From contig CAJTPZ010000001.1 of NCBI GenBank assembly GCA_910578395.1, positions 1 through 64,000 on the forward strand: DNA of 64,000 nucleotides, in the 5' to 3' direction. Source of the stretch: an uncultured Muribaculaceae bacterium. GTDB lineage: Bacteria; Bacteroidota; Bacteroidia; Bacteroidales; Muribaculaceae. Under the pieces are notes generated by a model. It saw nothing but the letters and a program-made list of their open reading frames with translations. It searched no databases and was not told the DNA's origin. Below, piece after piece: positions 53,092-61,772 of the stretch (position 1 is its first letter; every line of letters begins with the position of its first letter). Both the position numbers and the translations under genes were made by a program.

Positions 53092-54066
53092 TCAAAAAAA
53101 CCAATGGTGATCCTTTACTCTTGTCACTCCGTCGCGTCCTGTGATGTCACGCAGCCGTCTGCCCAACAGGTAGTGTTTTTCAATATATTCAGGCGATCCG
53201 AAATCAAGGCTGTTGCGACGCACCCGGCCCGAACTGTGCACATACATTCCTTCACCCTCATAGATTCCTACATGCGTCACACGACCCGTTTCCTCATTAC
53301 CGAAAAACAGCAGATCCCCCCTCTCAAGATCAGTCTTTTCTACAACCGTTCCACAACAAGCCTGCTGCGATGCGTCACGCGGCACTATAATCCCATTAGA
53401 CCAATAGCACAACTTCACAAGACCCGAACAATCCATTGACTTTGTGGAAAGTCCGCCCCAAAGATATGGCACTCCCGACAATGCGTTTGCCCTTGCTATT
53501 ATTTTCTCGGCATCGTAACTTTGATTGCTCCATTCACCTATCTCTGTGAACGAGTTACGGTCGGCATATCCCTTCCGGCCATCAGGAAGCTGAATGGACA
53601 GCACTTTATCTGAAATCATCTTTCCCTCCACCAGACATCCGTCCACAAGATCCGTCACGACTCCATGTTTCGCATCAAGGCTCATGCTGTCATAAACCAG
53701 TATCTCCTTGGGCGAGTCAACCACAAAGCGCTCCGCAGTTCGCCATCTCGCCATTTCACTATCACTTTTTTCAACTATCGACGACTGATTGACCCATCCG
53801 CGATATCCCTCAGGAGTCATCACATCAAGCCACTCTCCGTCGTGAGCCATAATTGCCACAGGCACACCGAGCAAACACTGGGAAACAAGCTCCGATCCAT
53901 GCCGAGGCTCATAGCGCATACATGCGACCGAAATCAAAGGTTGTCCCCACCCCTGTATCGCATCCTCCGTTTTCTTGTTTATATCCCCATTTATGCACGA
54001 CACAGCCGAAGCGATGAACACCGCCCCGGCCATAATTCCTGCTATAAAATGTTTAAACCTTTCCAC
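53092..54066 (-). CDS. NlpC/P60 murein endopeptidase lipoprotein (YkfC-like)
   Basis: A 324-residue lipoprotein (lipobox AVSC, Cys24). Two SH3b-like domains (about 40-175) precede an NlpC/P60 catalytic domain with Cys213 (MDCSGL), His265 (VTHVGIY) and His277 (VHSSG). It is likely to cleave gamma-D-Glu-diamino-acid bonds in murein peptides, giving the L-Ala-D-Glu that the next gene's product epimerises. GTG start at 54066, overlapping the S41 protease gene by 14 nt; a Met at 54033 would lose part of the signal peptide. Confidence 0.9.
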   Translation of the reverse strand: MERFKHFIAGIMAGAVFIASAVSCINGDINKKTEDAIQGWGQPLISVACMRYEPRHGSELVSQCLLGVPVAIMAHDGEWLDVMTPEGYRGWVNQSSIVEKSDSEMARWRTAERFVVDSPKEILVYDSMSLDAKHGVVTDLVDGCLVEGKMISDKVLSIQLPDGRKGYADRNSFTEIGEWSNQSYDAEKIIARANALSGVPYLWGGLSTKSMDCSGLVKLCYWSNGIIVPRDASQQACCGTVVEKTDLERGDLLFFGNEETGRVTHVGIYEGEGMYVHSSGRVRRNSLDFGSPEYIEKHYLLGRRLRDITGRDGVTRVKDHHWFF

Positions 54067-55708
54067 TTCCGGTTATCAGTCTGTCATATAGCTCCTTGTC
54101 GTTGACAAGCTCAAGCGCCTTCTCATAAGTGCCTCGGCTTACCGGATTCACACTTCGGAAATATCCGTTCATATCCCATACATCACGGGCAATAAGCCCT
54201 TTAGTAACCGCACAGATTATATCACGGCTTCTTTCGAGGCCTTTCTCATTAAGCTTCACACCGTTTTTCTCACCGAGAGCGACAAGAGCATCCACCATTT
54301 CCGGAGTAAAACTGAAATTCTTGACAAAATCCGACTCTGTCTGGTAGTTCCGCTTTATCTCATCGCGATGCTGATCCACATATTCCACCGCATAGCGGTT
54401 GAATATGCCGTTGGCCATGAGATCTCGATAGTAATCGGAATACATCGTTGTGTCTATCGGAACAAACAGATCAGGCATGATGCCACCGCCGCCATACACC
54501 ACACGGTGATTCTTAAGAGTCTCCACTTTAAGCGAATCTGCAAAGTGAATACTATCGGCACTCATGAATTCACCCGACATATATCGGTTGTAAAGATCCA
54601 TGTGATAATCATCTCCCTCACCCTTCACATAAGGTTTCTGGATTGACCGTCCTGTAGGAGTGTGGTAACGTGACACTGTAAGACGCACCATCGACCCGTC
54701 GGGAAACGGGAATGGCCGCTGTACAAGTCCTTTGCCGAATGTCCTCCGGCCTACGATAAGTCCTCGGTCATTATCCTGTATTGCCCCGGCAAAAATCTCA
54801 CTCGCCGATGCAGAGTTTTGATTCACCATGACCACAAGCCGGCCCTCAGGCATGAGTGGTTTCCCCTTGACTTTATAGTCCTGGCGCGGCACACGGGCAC
54901 CGTCAGTGTATACTACAAGATCACCAGGCTGCAAAAACAGCGAAGCCATATCAAATGCAGGATTCAGATAACCGCCGCCATTGTCCTCAAGGTCAATGAT
55001 AAGATCCTTCATCCCCTCCTTTTTCAATTTTTTGACTGCCTCGGCGACCTCATTGCCTGTATCCTCGGCAAAACGGCTTACACGTATATAGCCTGTTGTC
55101 GGACTTTCCATATAGGCTGCATCTACACTGTAGAGAGGAATATCGTCACGTATTATTCTGAACGTAATCGGTTCTGTCACACCGCGGCGGAGCACCTTCA
55201 CAAGCACTTCAGTCCCCTTTGGACCTCGCAGTATGTTCAGAATTTCACTGTTGGATCTTCCTGCCCCCGAAATTATTGTGTCATTAGCCGACAAAATCCT
55301 GTCGCCGGGTTGTATACCGACGGCTTCCGATGGCCCTCCTGCAGTTGTCTGTATCACATAAAGCGAATCATTGTTCATGTTGAACTGAATGCCTATACCG
55401 CTGAAATTACCTGCCAAAGGAGTAGTCAGTTCCTTGGTTTCCTCTGCATCGGTATATACTGAATGAGGATCAAGGGTTTTCAGCATCGCGATTATAGCCG
55501 CTTCGACCATTTTAGGCGAATCCACTGTATCCACATAAAAACTTTCTATCAGGCGCTCGGTATAACCGAGTTTTTGCAGAGGTGAAAACTCCTGTGTTTT
55601 TTCCTGCTGTTGGCGGCCACGGGCGCACACTGCCACGACGGCAATCACTACCACTATCAACGCACCCAGTATTCTTTTCATCATCTTTGACTTTGACATT
55701 GACATCAT
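54053..55708 (-). CDS. S41 C-terminal processing peptidase
   Basis: A 551-residue membrane-anchored periplasmic serine peptidase. One N-terminal helix (about 11-29) is followed by a cap region, a PDZ domain (about 100-185; GIGIQFN, IQPGDRILSAND) and the S41 core. The Ser/Lys dyad fits Ser301 (NSASASE) and Lys326 (FGKGLVQ), spaced as in E. coli Prc. It trims envelope proteins and often murein hydrolases. It overlaps coaD by 4 nt and NlpC/P60 by 14 nt. Confidence 0.92.
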   Translation of the reverse strand: MMSMSKSKMMKRILGALIVVVIAVVAVCARGRQQQEKTQEFSPLQKLGYTERLIESFYVDTVDSPKMVEAAIIAMLKTLDPHSVYTDAEETKELTTPLAGNFSGIGIQFNMNNDSLYVIQTTAGGPSEAVGIQPGDRILSANDTIISGAGRSNSEILNILRGPKGTEVLVKVLRRGVTEPITFRIIRDDIPLYSVDAAYMESPTTGYIRVSRFAEDTGNEVAEAVKKLKKEGMKDLIIDLEDNGGGYLNPAFDMASLFLQPGDLVVYTDGARVPRQDYKVKGKPLMPEGRLVVMVNQNSASASEIFAGAIQDNDRGLIVGRRTFGKGLVQRPFPFPDGSMVRLTVSRYHTPTGRSIQKPYVKGEGDDYHMDLYNRYMSGEFMSADSIHFADSLKVETLKNHRVVYGGGGIMPDLFVPIDTTMYSDYYRDLMANGIFNRYAVEYVDQHRDEIKRNYQTESDFVKNFSFTPEMVDALVALGEKNGVKLNEKGLERSRDIICAVTKGLIARDVWDMNGYFRSVNPVSRGTYEKALELVNDKELYDRLITGSGKV

Positions 55709-56154
55709 TTTGTTGGCACAAAGCGGCTGACATCCGCACCATACCGTTCAAGTTCCCTCACGACCGACGAGCTCACCGAAGCATACTCTGGCAGTGATAT
55801 CATAAATACAGTCTCGATACCCGACATCTGGCGGTTCACATCAGCTATCTGCTGCTCATATAGAAAATCTCCACTGTTTCTTAATCCACGCAACAAGCAA
55901 TCGGCGCCAAGCTCTTTGGCCTTTACATAGGTAAGTCCGCAATAGCTGATAACCTGCACCTTTTCGCCGAAATGCGATACCGCCTTTCTGATTGCGTCGA
56001 GACGCGCCAGAGCATCTCTTTCGGCTCCCGGCTTGTTGATGTTGACACCAATCCCGATATAAATTCTGTCAAAAATATGCAGTCCGCGTTCAACAATCGA
56101 GAGGTGCCCCAACGTAAACGGATCAAACGATCCTGCATAAAAAGCTGTACTCAT
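55705..56154 (-). CDS. coaD: phosphopantetheine adenylyltransferase
   Basis: A 149-residue cytoplasmic enzyme that adenylates 4'-phosphopantetheine to dephospho-CoA. The nucleotidyltransferase motif TLGH follows GSFDPF near residue 10, and VSSSVVRE near the end matches the ISSTxxR-type motif. It lies 4 nt after parE and its stop overlaps the S41 start, so it belongs to the same operon. Standard length for the family. Confidence 0.95.
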   Translation of the reverse strand: MSTAFYAGSFDPFTLGHLSIVERGLHIFDRIYIGIGVNINKPGAERDALARLDAIRKAVSHFGEKVQVISYCGLTYVKAKELGADCLLRGLRNSGDFLYEQQIADVNRQMSGIETVFMISLPEYASVSSSVVRELERYGADVSRFVPTK

Positions 56155-56158
56155 CAGA

Positions 56159-58117
56159 TTAACTTATTTCAGAATCATCCTCTATGACAAGATTGTCGAT
56201 GATAAAATTCTGACGTTCCGATGTGTTTTTACCCATATAGAACTCCAGAAGCTGGCCGACCCCGTCACCCTTGCGTAAAGTCACACGGTCCACACGCATA
56301 TCCTCTCCGATAAACCCTCTGAACTCCTCTGGAGAAATCTCGCCAAGTCCCTTGAATCGGGTTATCTCGGCATTCGCACCAAGTTTCTTTATTGCAGTGA
56401 CACGTTCCTCATCGGTATAACAGTAATAGGTATCCTCTGCAACTCCCTTCGATTTACCACTGCGGCGCGATGTCTTCTTGTTCCTGACCCTGAAAAGCGG
56501 TGTCTGCAACACATATACATGACCTTTCTTCACCAGATCAGGAAAGAACTGTAGAAAAAATGTGAGCAACAGCAGTCGGATATGCATTCCGTCCACATCG
56601 GCATCTGTAGCGATAACCACATTATTGTAACGCAGCCCGTCAATACCGTCCTCTATATTCAATGCAGCCTGCAGAAGATTAAACTCTTCGTTTTCATATA
56701 CCACCTTTTGCGTAAGGCCATAGCTGTTAAGAGGCTTGCCTCGTAGTGAAAAAACAGCCTGTGTCTCCACATCTCGTATCTTGGTGATCGAACCGGCAGC
56801 CGAGTCTCCCTCGGTAATAAAAATCGATGACGCCTGCTTTTTACTCTCGTCTCCCCTTGCGTCATTCAGATGCACACGGCAATCAAGCAGCTTGCGGTTG
56901 TGCAGGTTCACTTTCTTGGCCCGCTCGCGCGCAAGTTTGGTGATACCGGCCATTGACTTGCGGTCACGCTCGCTCTCCTGCACCTTTTTCAATATCACCT
57001 CGGCTACATCAAGATTCTTGTGCAGATAATTGTCAAGCTCACGCTTTATGAAGTCTCCAACAAACTTCGCAACTGTCGGCCCGTCGGGCGCCATGTCACG
57101 GGATCCGAGCTTGGTCTTTGTCTGCGACTCGAATACCGGTTCCTCGACTTTGACCGAAACAGCCGCTATCATTCCGTTACGTATGTCGCTGTACTCAAAG
57201 TTACGTCCGAAATAATCCTTCAGAGTCCTCGACACAGCCTCCTTGTAAGCTGTAAGATGAGTACCGCCCTGTGTTGTGTGTTGTCCGTTGACAAATGAGT
57301 AGTACTCCTCTCCGTACTGGTTTGCATGAGTAAGCGCTATTTCAATATCCTCACCTCTCAGATGTATTGGCGCATAAAGCGGATCCTTTGTCATATTCTC
57401 ACGCAAAAGATCCAGAAGTCCCTGGCGCGATACATAACGCTGGCCATTGTAGAGGATTGTCAGACCGGTATTCAGAAAAGTATAATTTTTCAGTAACGGG
57501 AGCACAAATTCATCTCTGTACAGATACTCCTTGAATATCGTTCCATCCGGCTTGAAAGTAACCATGGTGCCGTTTTGCTCCGGACTATCCTCTATGCCGG
57601 TGTCAGAAACTATCTCTCCATGGCTGAAAACCGCACGACGCATCTTGCCGTTCACTACACTTTCAATGGCGAACGTCGCACTTAGAGCGTTCACGGCTTT
57701 TATACCGACTCCATTAAGACCTACCGACTTCTTAAAAGACTTGGACGTATACTTCGCTCCGGTATTCATTTTCGATGCAACATCCACGACTTTGCCTAAT
57801 GGCACACCGCGTCCGAAGTCTCTCACCCTGACTTCCCCATCATCAATATCGACAATAATCTGCTTACCGTTACCCATCATGAACTCATCAATGGAGTTAT
57901 CAAGCACCTCCTTGAGCAATACATAGATACCGTCGTCATAGTTGCTGCCGTCGCCAAGCTTGCCTATGTACATGCCGGGACGTAACCTTATATGCTCCTT
58001 CCAGTCGAGAGTTACTATATCATCTTCTGTATACTCAACGGCCGGTACATTAAGGTCATCAGTCATCGCCTCTAATTCATCGGTCGACAACCCTGCTTCT
58101 ATTTCATCTTCTGCCAT
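56159..58117 (-). CDS. parE: DNA topoisomerase IV subunit B
   Basis: A 652-residue type IIA topoisomerase ATPase subunit that decatenates chromosomes with ParC. The GHKL ATPase region (LLKEVLDNSIDE, RDFGRGVPLG, GLNGVGIKAVNAL), the transducer domain and the TOPRIM EGDSAA and DADVDG motifs are all present. The length and lack of a GyrB insert favour ParE over GyrB. The ATG at 58117 is chosen over a TTG at 58126; AAGGAG lies about 12 nt upstream, which is rare in this group. First gene of the five-gene operon. Confidence 0.9.
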   Translation of the reverse strand: MAEDEIEAGLSTDELEAMTDDLNVPAVEYTEDDIVTLDWKEHIRLRPGMYIGKLGDGSNYDDGIYVLLKEVLDNSIDEFMMGNGKQIIVDIDDGEVRVRDFGRGVPLGKVVDVASKMNTGAKYTSKSFKKSVGLNGVGIKAVNALSATFAIESVVNGKMRRAVFSHGEIVSDTGIEDSPEQNGTMVTFKPDGTIFKEYLYRDEFVLPLLKNYTFLNTGLTILYNGQRYVSRQGLLDLLRENMTKDPLYAPIHLRGEDIEIALTHANQYGEEYYSFVNGQHTTQGGTHLTAYKEAVSRTLKDYFGRNFEYSDIRNGMIAAVSVKVEEPVFESQTKTKLGSRDMAPDGPTVAKFVGDFIKRELDNYLHKNLDVAEVILKKVQESERDRKSMAGITKLARERAKKVNLHNRKLLDCRVHLNDARGDESKKQASSIFITEGDSAAGSITKIRDVETQAVFSLRGKPLNSYGLTQKVVYENEEFNLLQAALNIEDGIDGLRYNNVVIATDADVDGMHIRLLLLTFFLQFFPDLVKKGHVYVLQTPLFRVRNKKTSRRSGKSKGVAEDTYYCYTDEERVTAIKKLGANAEITRFKGLGEISPEEFRGFIGEDMRVDRVTLRKGDGVGQLLEFYMGKNTSERQNFIIDNLVIEDDSEIS

Positions 58118-58146
58118 CACTGTCAAAACTCCTTTGTATCAAAACT

Positions 58147-58177
58147 CAAATATACGAAAAAATCGATTTTTACACAA
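58147..58177 (-). promoter_or_regulatory. promoter of the parE operon
   Basis: On the minus strand TTG (58177-58175), 20 nt, then TATATTTG (58154-58147). Predicted start near 58140, 23 nt before the ATG. Confidence 0.65.
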
Positions 58178-58233
58178 CACCGTTTCCTCTCTGCCGGTTA
58201 ACCGAAACCAAACACTAAATAAAACTGTCTGAT

Positions 58234-58413
58234 TCAATTAATGCACGGACGGTAAAGCCGTGCAAACCTTCTGATCGCATTCATCGCGGCGGCCGAAGGA
58301 GATACAGCCACACTACGCACGCTTATTATTGTAGCACGGCATATCAGAAATTCAAGCACTGTATTTCCTTCGGCTCCAATAATGCGGATATAGTCAGGTT
58401 TCAGGTTATCCAT
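58234..58413 (-). CDS. possible small protein, unknown
   Basis: A 59-codon frame (MDNLKPDYIR to the stop at 58234) in the 412-nt gap between parE and secDF. It encodes a mildly hydrophobic middle (NTVLEFLICRATIISV) and an Arg-rich end. No promoter or family is evident, and the frame could be chance. The rest of the gap (58414-58532) holds nothing I can support. Confidence 0.3.
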   Translation of the reverse strand: MDNLKPDYIRIIGAEGNTVLEFLICRATIISVRSVAVSPSAAAMNAIRRFARLYRPCIN

Positions 58414-58525
58414 TTCACATGAATAAACGCGCTGTTCCACGGCATTATTGCATCATCTCTACATTTTTGCCGTACCTTACGCCCCACACTACACCAGCGG
58501 AAACATCCATACCCCCTTAAAATAA

Positions 58526-58569
58526 CAAAAAATTGCGGGCGGCATTGATATCACATCAGCCGCCCGCAA
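58526..58569 (-). terminator. secDF terminator
   Basis: An 11-bp GC-rich stem (58533-58543 with 58559-58569) is followed on the minus strand by TTTTTTGTTATTTT. It lies 20 nt past the secDF stop. Confidence 0.85.
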
Positions 58570-58589
58570 CTATATGTTACGTTATTCTA

Positions 58590-61535
58590 TCAAGCTTCCC
58601 GTGCAGGAGTGCGCGAGCTGCGCTTCTCCTTTTTAGGCGCGCTAACTGCGGCCTTTGCCTTTCCACCATTACGACGACGGTCTGTCAGATAAGCGACAGG
58701 CGACGCGATATATATGGTTGCCAGTGTACCAGTGATGACACCGAACAGCATTGCAAAGATAAAGCTGCGCAGGCTATCGCCGCCAAGCACAAAGATACAG
58801 ATAAGCACCAGAAGTGTCGAACCGGATGTCATAAGCGTACGGCTCAGAGTCTGGTTGATCGAATTATTGATCGTTGTAAACAGATCCTGCTTGGGATAGA
58901 GGCCGATATTCTCTCGTACACGGTCAAATACGACCACTGTATCATTGATCTGATAACCTATCACAGTCAGTATCGCAGCGATAAATGTCTGGTCTATCTC
59001 CATCGCAAACGGCAGAACTCCCCAGAAGAGCGAGTAAAAACCGATAATAGTGAATGCAGTGAACGCAACTGCCGCAAGCGCGCCGACAGAGAATGCCACA
59101 TTTCGGAATCGCAAGAGAATATACAGGAACATTGCGATAAGCGACAGTACAACTGCTACATATGCATCGCTACGCATATCATCTGCCACTGTCGGGCCGA
59201 CTTTCTGCGACGACACTATACCCTGCGTTTCGTCTGTTGTGCTGAATTCCTCAGTAGTCATGCCCTCGCGAAGCTCCGGCTTGAGCACATTGTAGAGCTT
59301 GCCTACGATCTCCTCCTCTACGCCCTCACTGTCATCAGTGATCTTGTAGTTGGTCGAAACACGAACCTGATTTGAGTTCTCGATTGTGATCACCGATACA
59401 GAAGCATCTGGGAACTCAGGAGCCAGACGAGCCTGAAGATCCTGTGTATTTACAGGCTTGTCAAGCTTGACCACATAGTTACGGCCACCGGAAAAATCAA
59501 TACCCTGATTCAATCCGCGGACAAAGAGTGATACAAGCACAATTGCGACAAAAACACCGACAACTGCAAACGAGATCCTGCGCTTGCCGAGGAAGTCGAA
59601 CTTGGCGTTGATAAACCAATTGCGGGAGATTTTTGTATCAAATGTAAGCTTTTCGAATGCCTTTTTGCGGCCACCCATTATAAACACAATTCGTGTCAGA
59701 TAAACCGCAGTAAAGAACGAGCAGACGATACCGATGATAAGAGTGGTTGCAAAGCCTTTGATCGGACCTGTTCCATAAAGAAGCAGGATTACACCTGTGA
59801 TAATAGATGTGAGGTTAGAGTCAAAGATTGCCGAGAATGCATTGCTGTAGCCATCGGCAATAGCATTGCGGAGGCTCTTTCCGGCACGAAGCTCCTCTTT
59901 TGTACGCTCGAAGATGAGCACATTGGCGTCAACTGCCATACCGAGAGCAAGCACAATACCGGCAATACCCGACAACGTCAGCACTGCCTGGAACGATGCA
60001 AGGATACCGAATGTGAAGAACAGGTTGAACACCAGACCGAGGTCAGCGATAAGACCGGGAATGATGCCATATATAAGCCCCATGAAGATCATGAGAAGCA
60101 CAAGCGACAGAATAAACGACAAGAAACCAGCCTTGATTGCCTGCTCGCCGAGCGAGGGACCGATGACCATATCTGAGATTATATCCACCTTGGCTGTCAT
60201 CTTACCGCTCTTAAGCACGTTAGCAAGGTCCTGAGCCTCCTCCACCGTGAAACTGCCGGTGATCTGTGAATGACCGTCTTCAATTGCCGTACTAACATTG
60301 GGGAACGAATATACCTTGTCGTCAAGTACGATAGCGATAGCATTACCGATATTTGCACCGGTCACACGTGCCCATTGCTTGGTACCCTCGTTGTTCATTG
60401 TCATTGAGACAATGTTGCCACGCATATTGTCAAAATCGCTGGATGCAGCGATAACACATGATCCGTCAAGTGCAGGTTTGCCGTTATTGGTTTTTAGGGC
60501 TATGAGCTGATAAAGCTCTATATTACGGCCGTTCTCTGCTGTCACAACCTGCGGCTTGACACTCCAGAGCAATTTCAGGTTACTCGGAAGAATCTGTTTT
60601 GCAGATGTCGATGCGAGCACACGATCAATTGCATCACGGCGTGCCGCGGTAGCATAACCGACAATCGGTGTGGCCTGACTTTCAATACCACCGTCAAACT
60701 GTGCGATCAGTCCTTCGGGCATATTCATTGTCGAATCCTGGGCAACTGTGTTGCTTAGCTGCGACAAAGCTCCGATAATCTCGTTGGCCTTGTAGGTCTC
60801 GAAGAACTCGAGGTTGGCCGAACGCTGCAGAAGCTCACGCACACGCTGATGTTCCTTCACACCGGGAAGCTCAAGAAGAATCTGACCGTCCTTGCCTTGA
60901 AGAACCTGGATATTGGGAGAAACCACACCATAAGCATCGATACGGCTACGGAGGACATTGGTGGCCGAGTTGTTGACACGGTCTTTCACCTCATCTTTCA
61001 GTGTAGATGCCACTGCTTCGTCATCGGCACCACGCTTGACAATGCCATTGAACACAACCGAGTAGTCTGCACCAGGATTCAGAGCACGATACTGCTTGGT
61101 AAATGTACCGACATAATCATCGCTCTGGTGCGAACCGATTATCGAATCGGTTGCTGCGATTGCCGCATCAAATGCAGGATCAGGGTCGGCGTTTTTCATC
61201 GAACGAAGAATCTCAGGCATCGAAACCTGAAGTATCACGTTCATTCCTCCCTTGAGGTCAAGACCGAGTCCGACACCCCACTTTTGCACCTGCTGGTAGT
61301 TGTAACCCATGTAAATGGGTTCTTTGGAGATAGAGTCAATGTAGGCTTTGTAGGCCTTCGCATACTGCTCGGAGCCTGTGCCTGCTTCTCCGGCTACCTG
61401 CGCGGCGTGGTCCTTGGCCTTCCCCTCGTAGTGATTGCTCACAGCCGAGAACGAAAGATAGAACGCACACACAAGTACCAGGAACACCGCTATGATACCG
61501 GCGATAAGGCTTCCTAACGTTCCTTTGTTTTGCAT
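58590..61535 (-). CDS. secDF: fused SecDF protein translocase subunit
   Basis: A 981-residue inner-membrane protein joining SecD and SecF, which use the proton gradient to aid Sec-dependent export. Twelve membrane helices are expected in two groups of six, each after a large periplasmic domain. SecD motifs such as GLDLKGGMNVILQV (near residue 80) and GMAVDANVLIFERTKEELR (near 545), and SecF motifs GIDFSGGRNYVVKL and INDTVVVFDRVREN, are clear. The fusion is usual in Bacteroidota. It is monocistronic, with a two-box promoter and a strong terminator. Confidence 0.95.
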   Translation of the reverse strand: MQNKGTLGSLIAGIIAVFLVLVCAFYLSFSAVSNHYEGKAKDHAAQVAGEAGTGSEQYAKAYKAYIDSISKEPIYMGYNYQQVQKWGVGLGLDLKGGMNVILQVSMPEILRSMKNADPDPAFDAAIAATDSIIGSHQSDDYVGTFTKQYRALNPGADYSVVFNGIVKRGADDEAVASTLKDEVKDRVNNSATNVLRSRIDAYGVVSPNIQVLQGKDGQILLELPGVKEHQRVRELLQRSANLEFFETYKANEIIGALSQLSNTVAQDSTMNMPEGLIAQFDGGIESQATPIVGYATAARRDAIDRVLASTSAKQILPSNLKLLWSVKPQVVTAENGRNIELYQLIALKTNNGKPALDGSCVIAASSDFDNMRGNIVSMTMNNEGTKQWARVTGANIGNAIAIVLDDKVYSFPNVSTAIEDGHSQITGSFTVEEAQDLANVLKSGKMTAKVDIISDMVIGPSLGEQAIKAGFLSFILSLVLLMIFMGLIYGIIPGLIADLGLVFNLFFTFGILASFQAVLTLSGIAGIVLALGMAVDANVLIFERTKEELRAGKSLRNAIADGYSNAFSAIFDSNLTSIITGVILLLYGTGPIKGFATTLIIGIVCSFFTAVYLTRIVFIMGGRKKAFEKLTFDTKISRNWFINAKFDFLGKRRISFAVVGVFVAIVLVSLFVRGLNQGIDFSGGRNYVVKLDKPVNTQDLQARLAPEFPDASVSVITIENSNQVRVSTNYKITDDSEGVEEEIVGKLYNVLKPELREGMTTEEFSTTDETQGIVSSQKVGPTVADDMRSDAYVAVVLSLIAMFLYILLRFRNVAFSVGALAAVAFTAFTIIGFYSLFWGVLPFAMEIDQTFIAAILTVIGYQINDTVVVFDRVRENIGLYPKQDLFTTINNSINQTLSRTLMTSGSTLLVLICIFVLGGDSLRSFIFAMLFGVITGTLATIYIASPVAYLTDRRRNGGKAKAAVSAPKKEKRSSRTPAREA

Positions 61536-61623
61536 GTGGTAATGATTTTTATTTTATTTCTTGCAATTACACTTTTTCGGAGCCACAAAACATTGTTTAC
61601 GGCAACGCATGATTTTCAGCTTG

Positions 61624-61654
61624 CAAATGTAGAAAAAATCTTTTTTCCAACCAA
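61624..61654 (-). promoter_or_regulatory. secDF promoter
   Basis: On the minus strand TTG (61654-61652), 20 nt, then TACATTTG (61631-61624). Leader of about 80 nt. Confidence 0.65.
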
Positions 61655-61738
61655 CATATTACAATTCTTTGTCACGAATCTTTACTACATCCGATTGCCT
61701 TTTTTACTTTCCTGATACGGCATATCATCGTTTTTGTC

Positions 61739-61746
61739 TAACTTTG
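61739..61746 (+). promoter_or_regulatory. -7 box of the ClC-luxS operon
   Basis: TAACTTTG, consensus TAnnTTTG, ends 26 nt before the ClC start codon. No TTG at the -33 spacing. Confidence 0.5.
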
Positions 61747-61772
61747 GACGCAATTAAACAACGCATAGCGCA

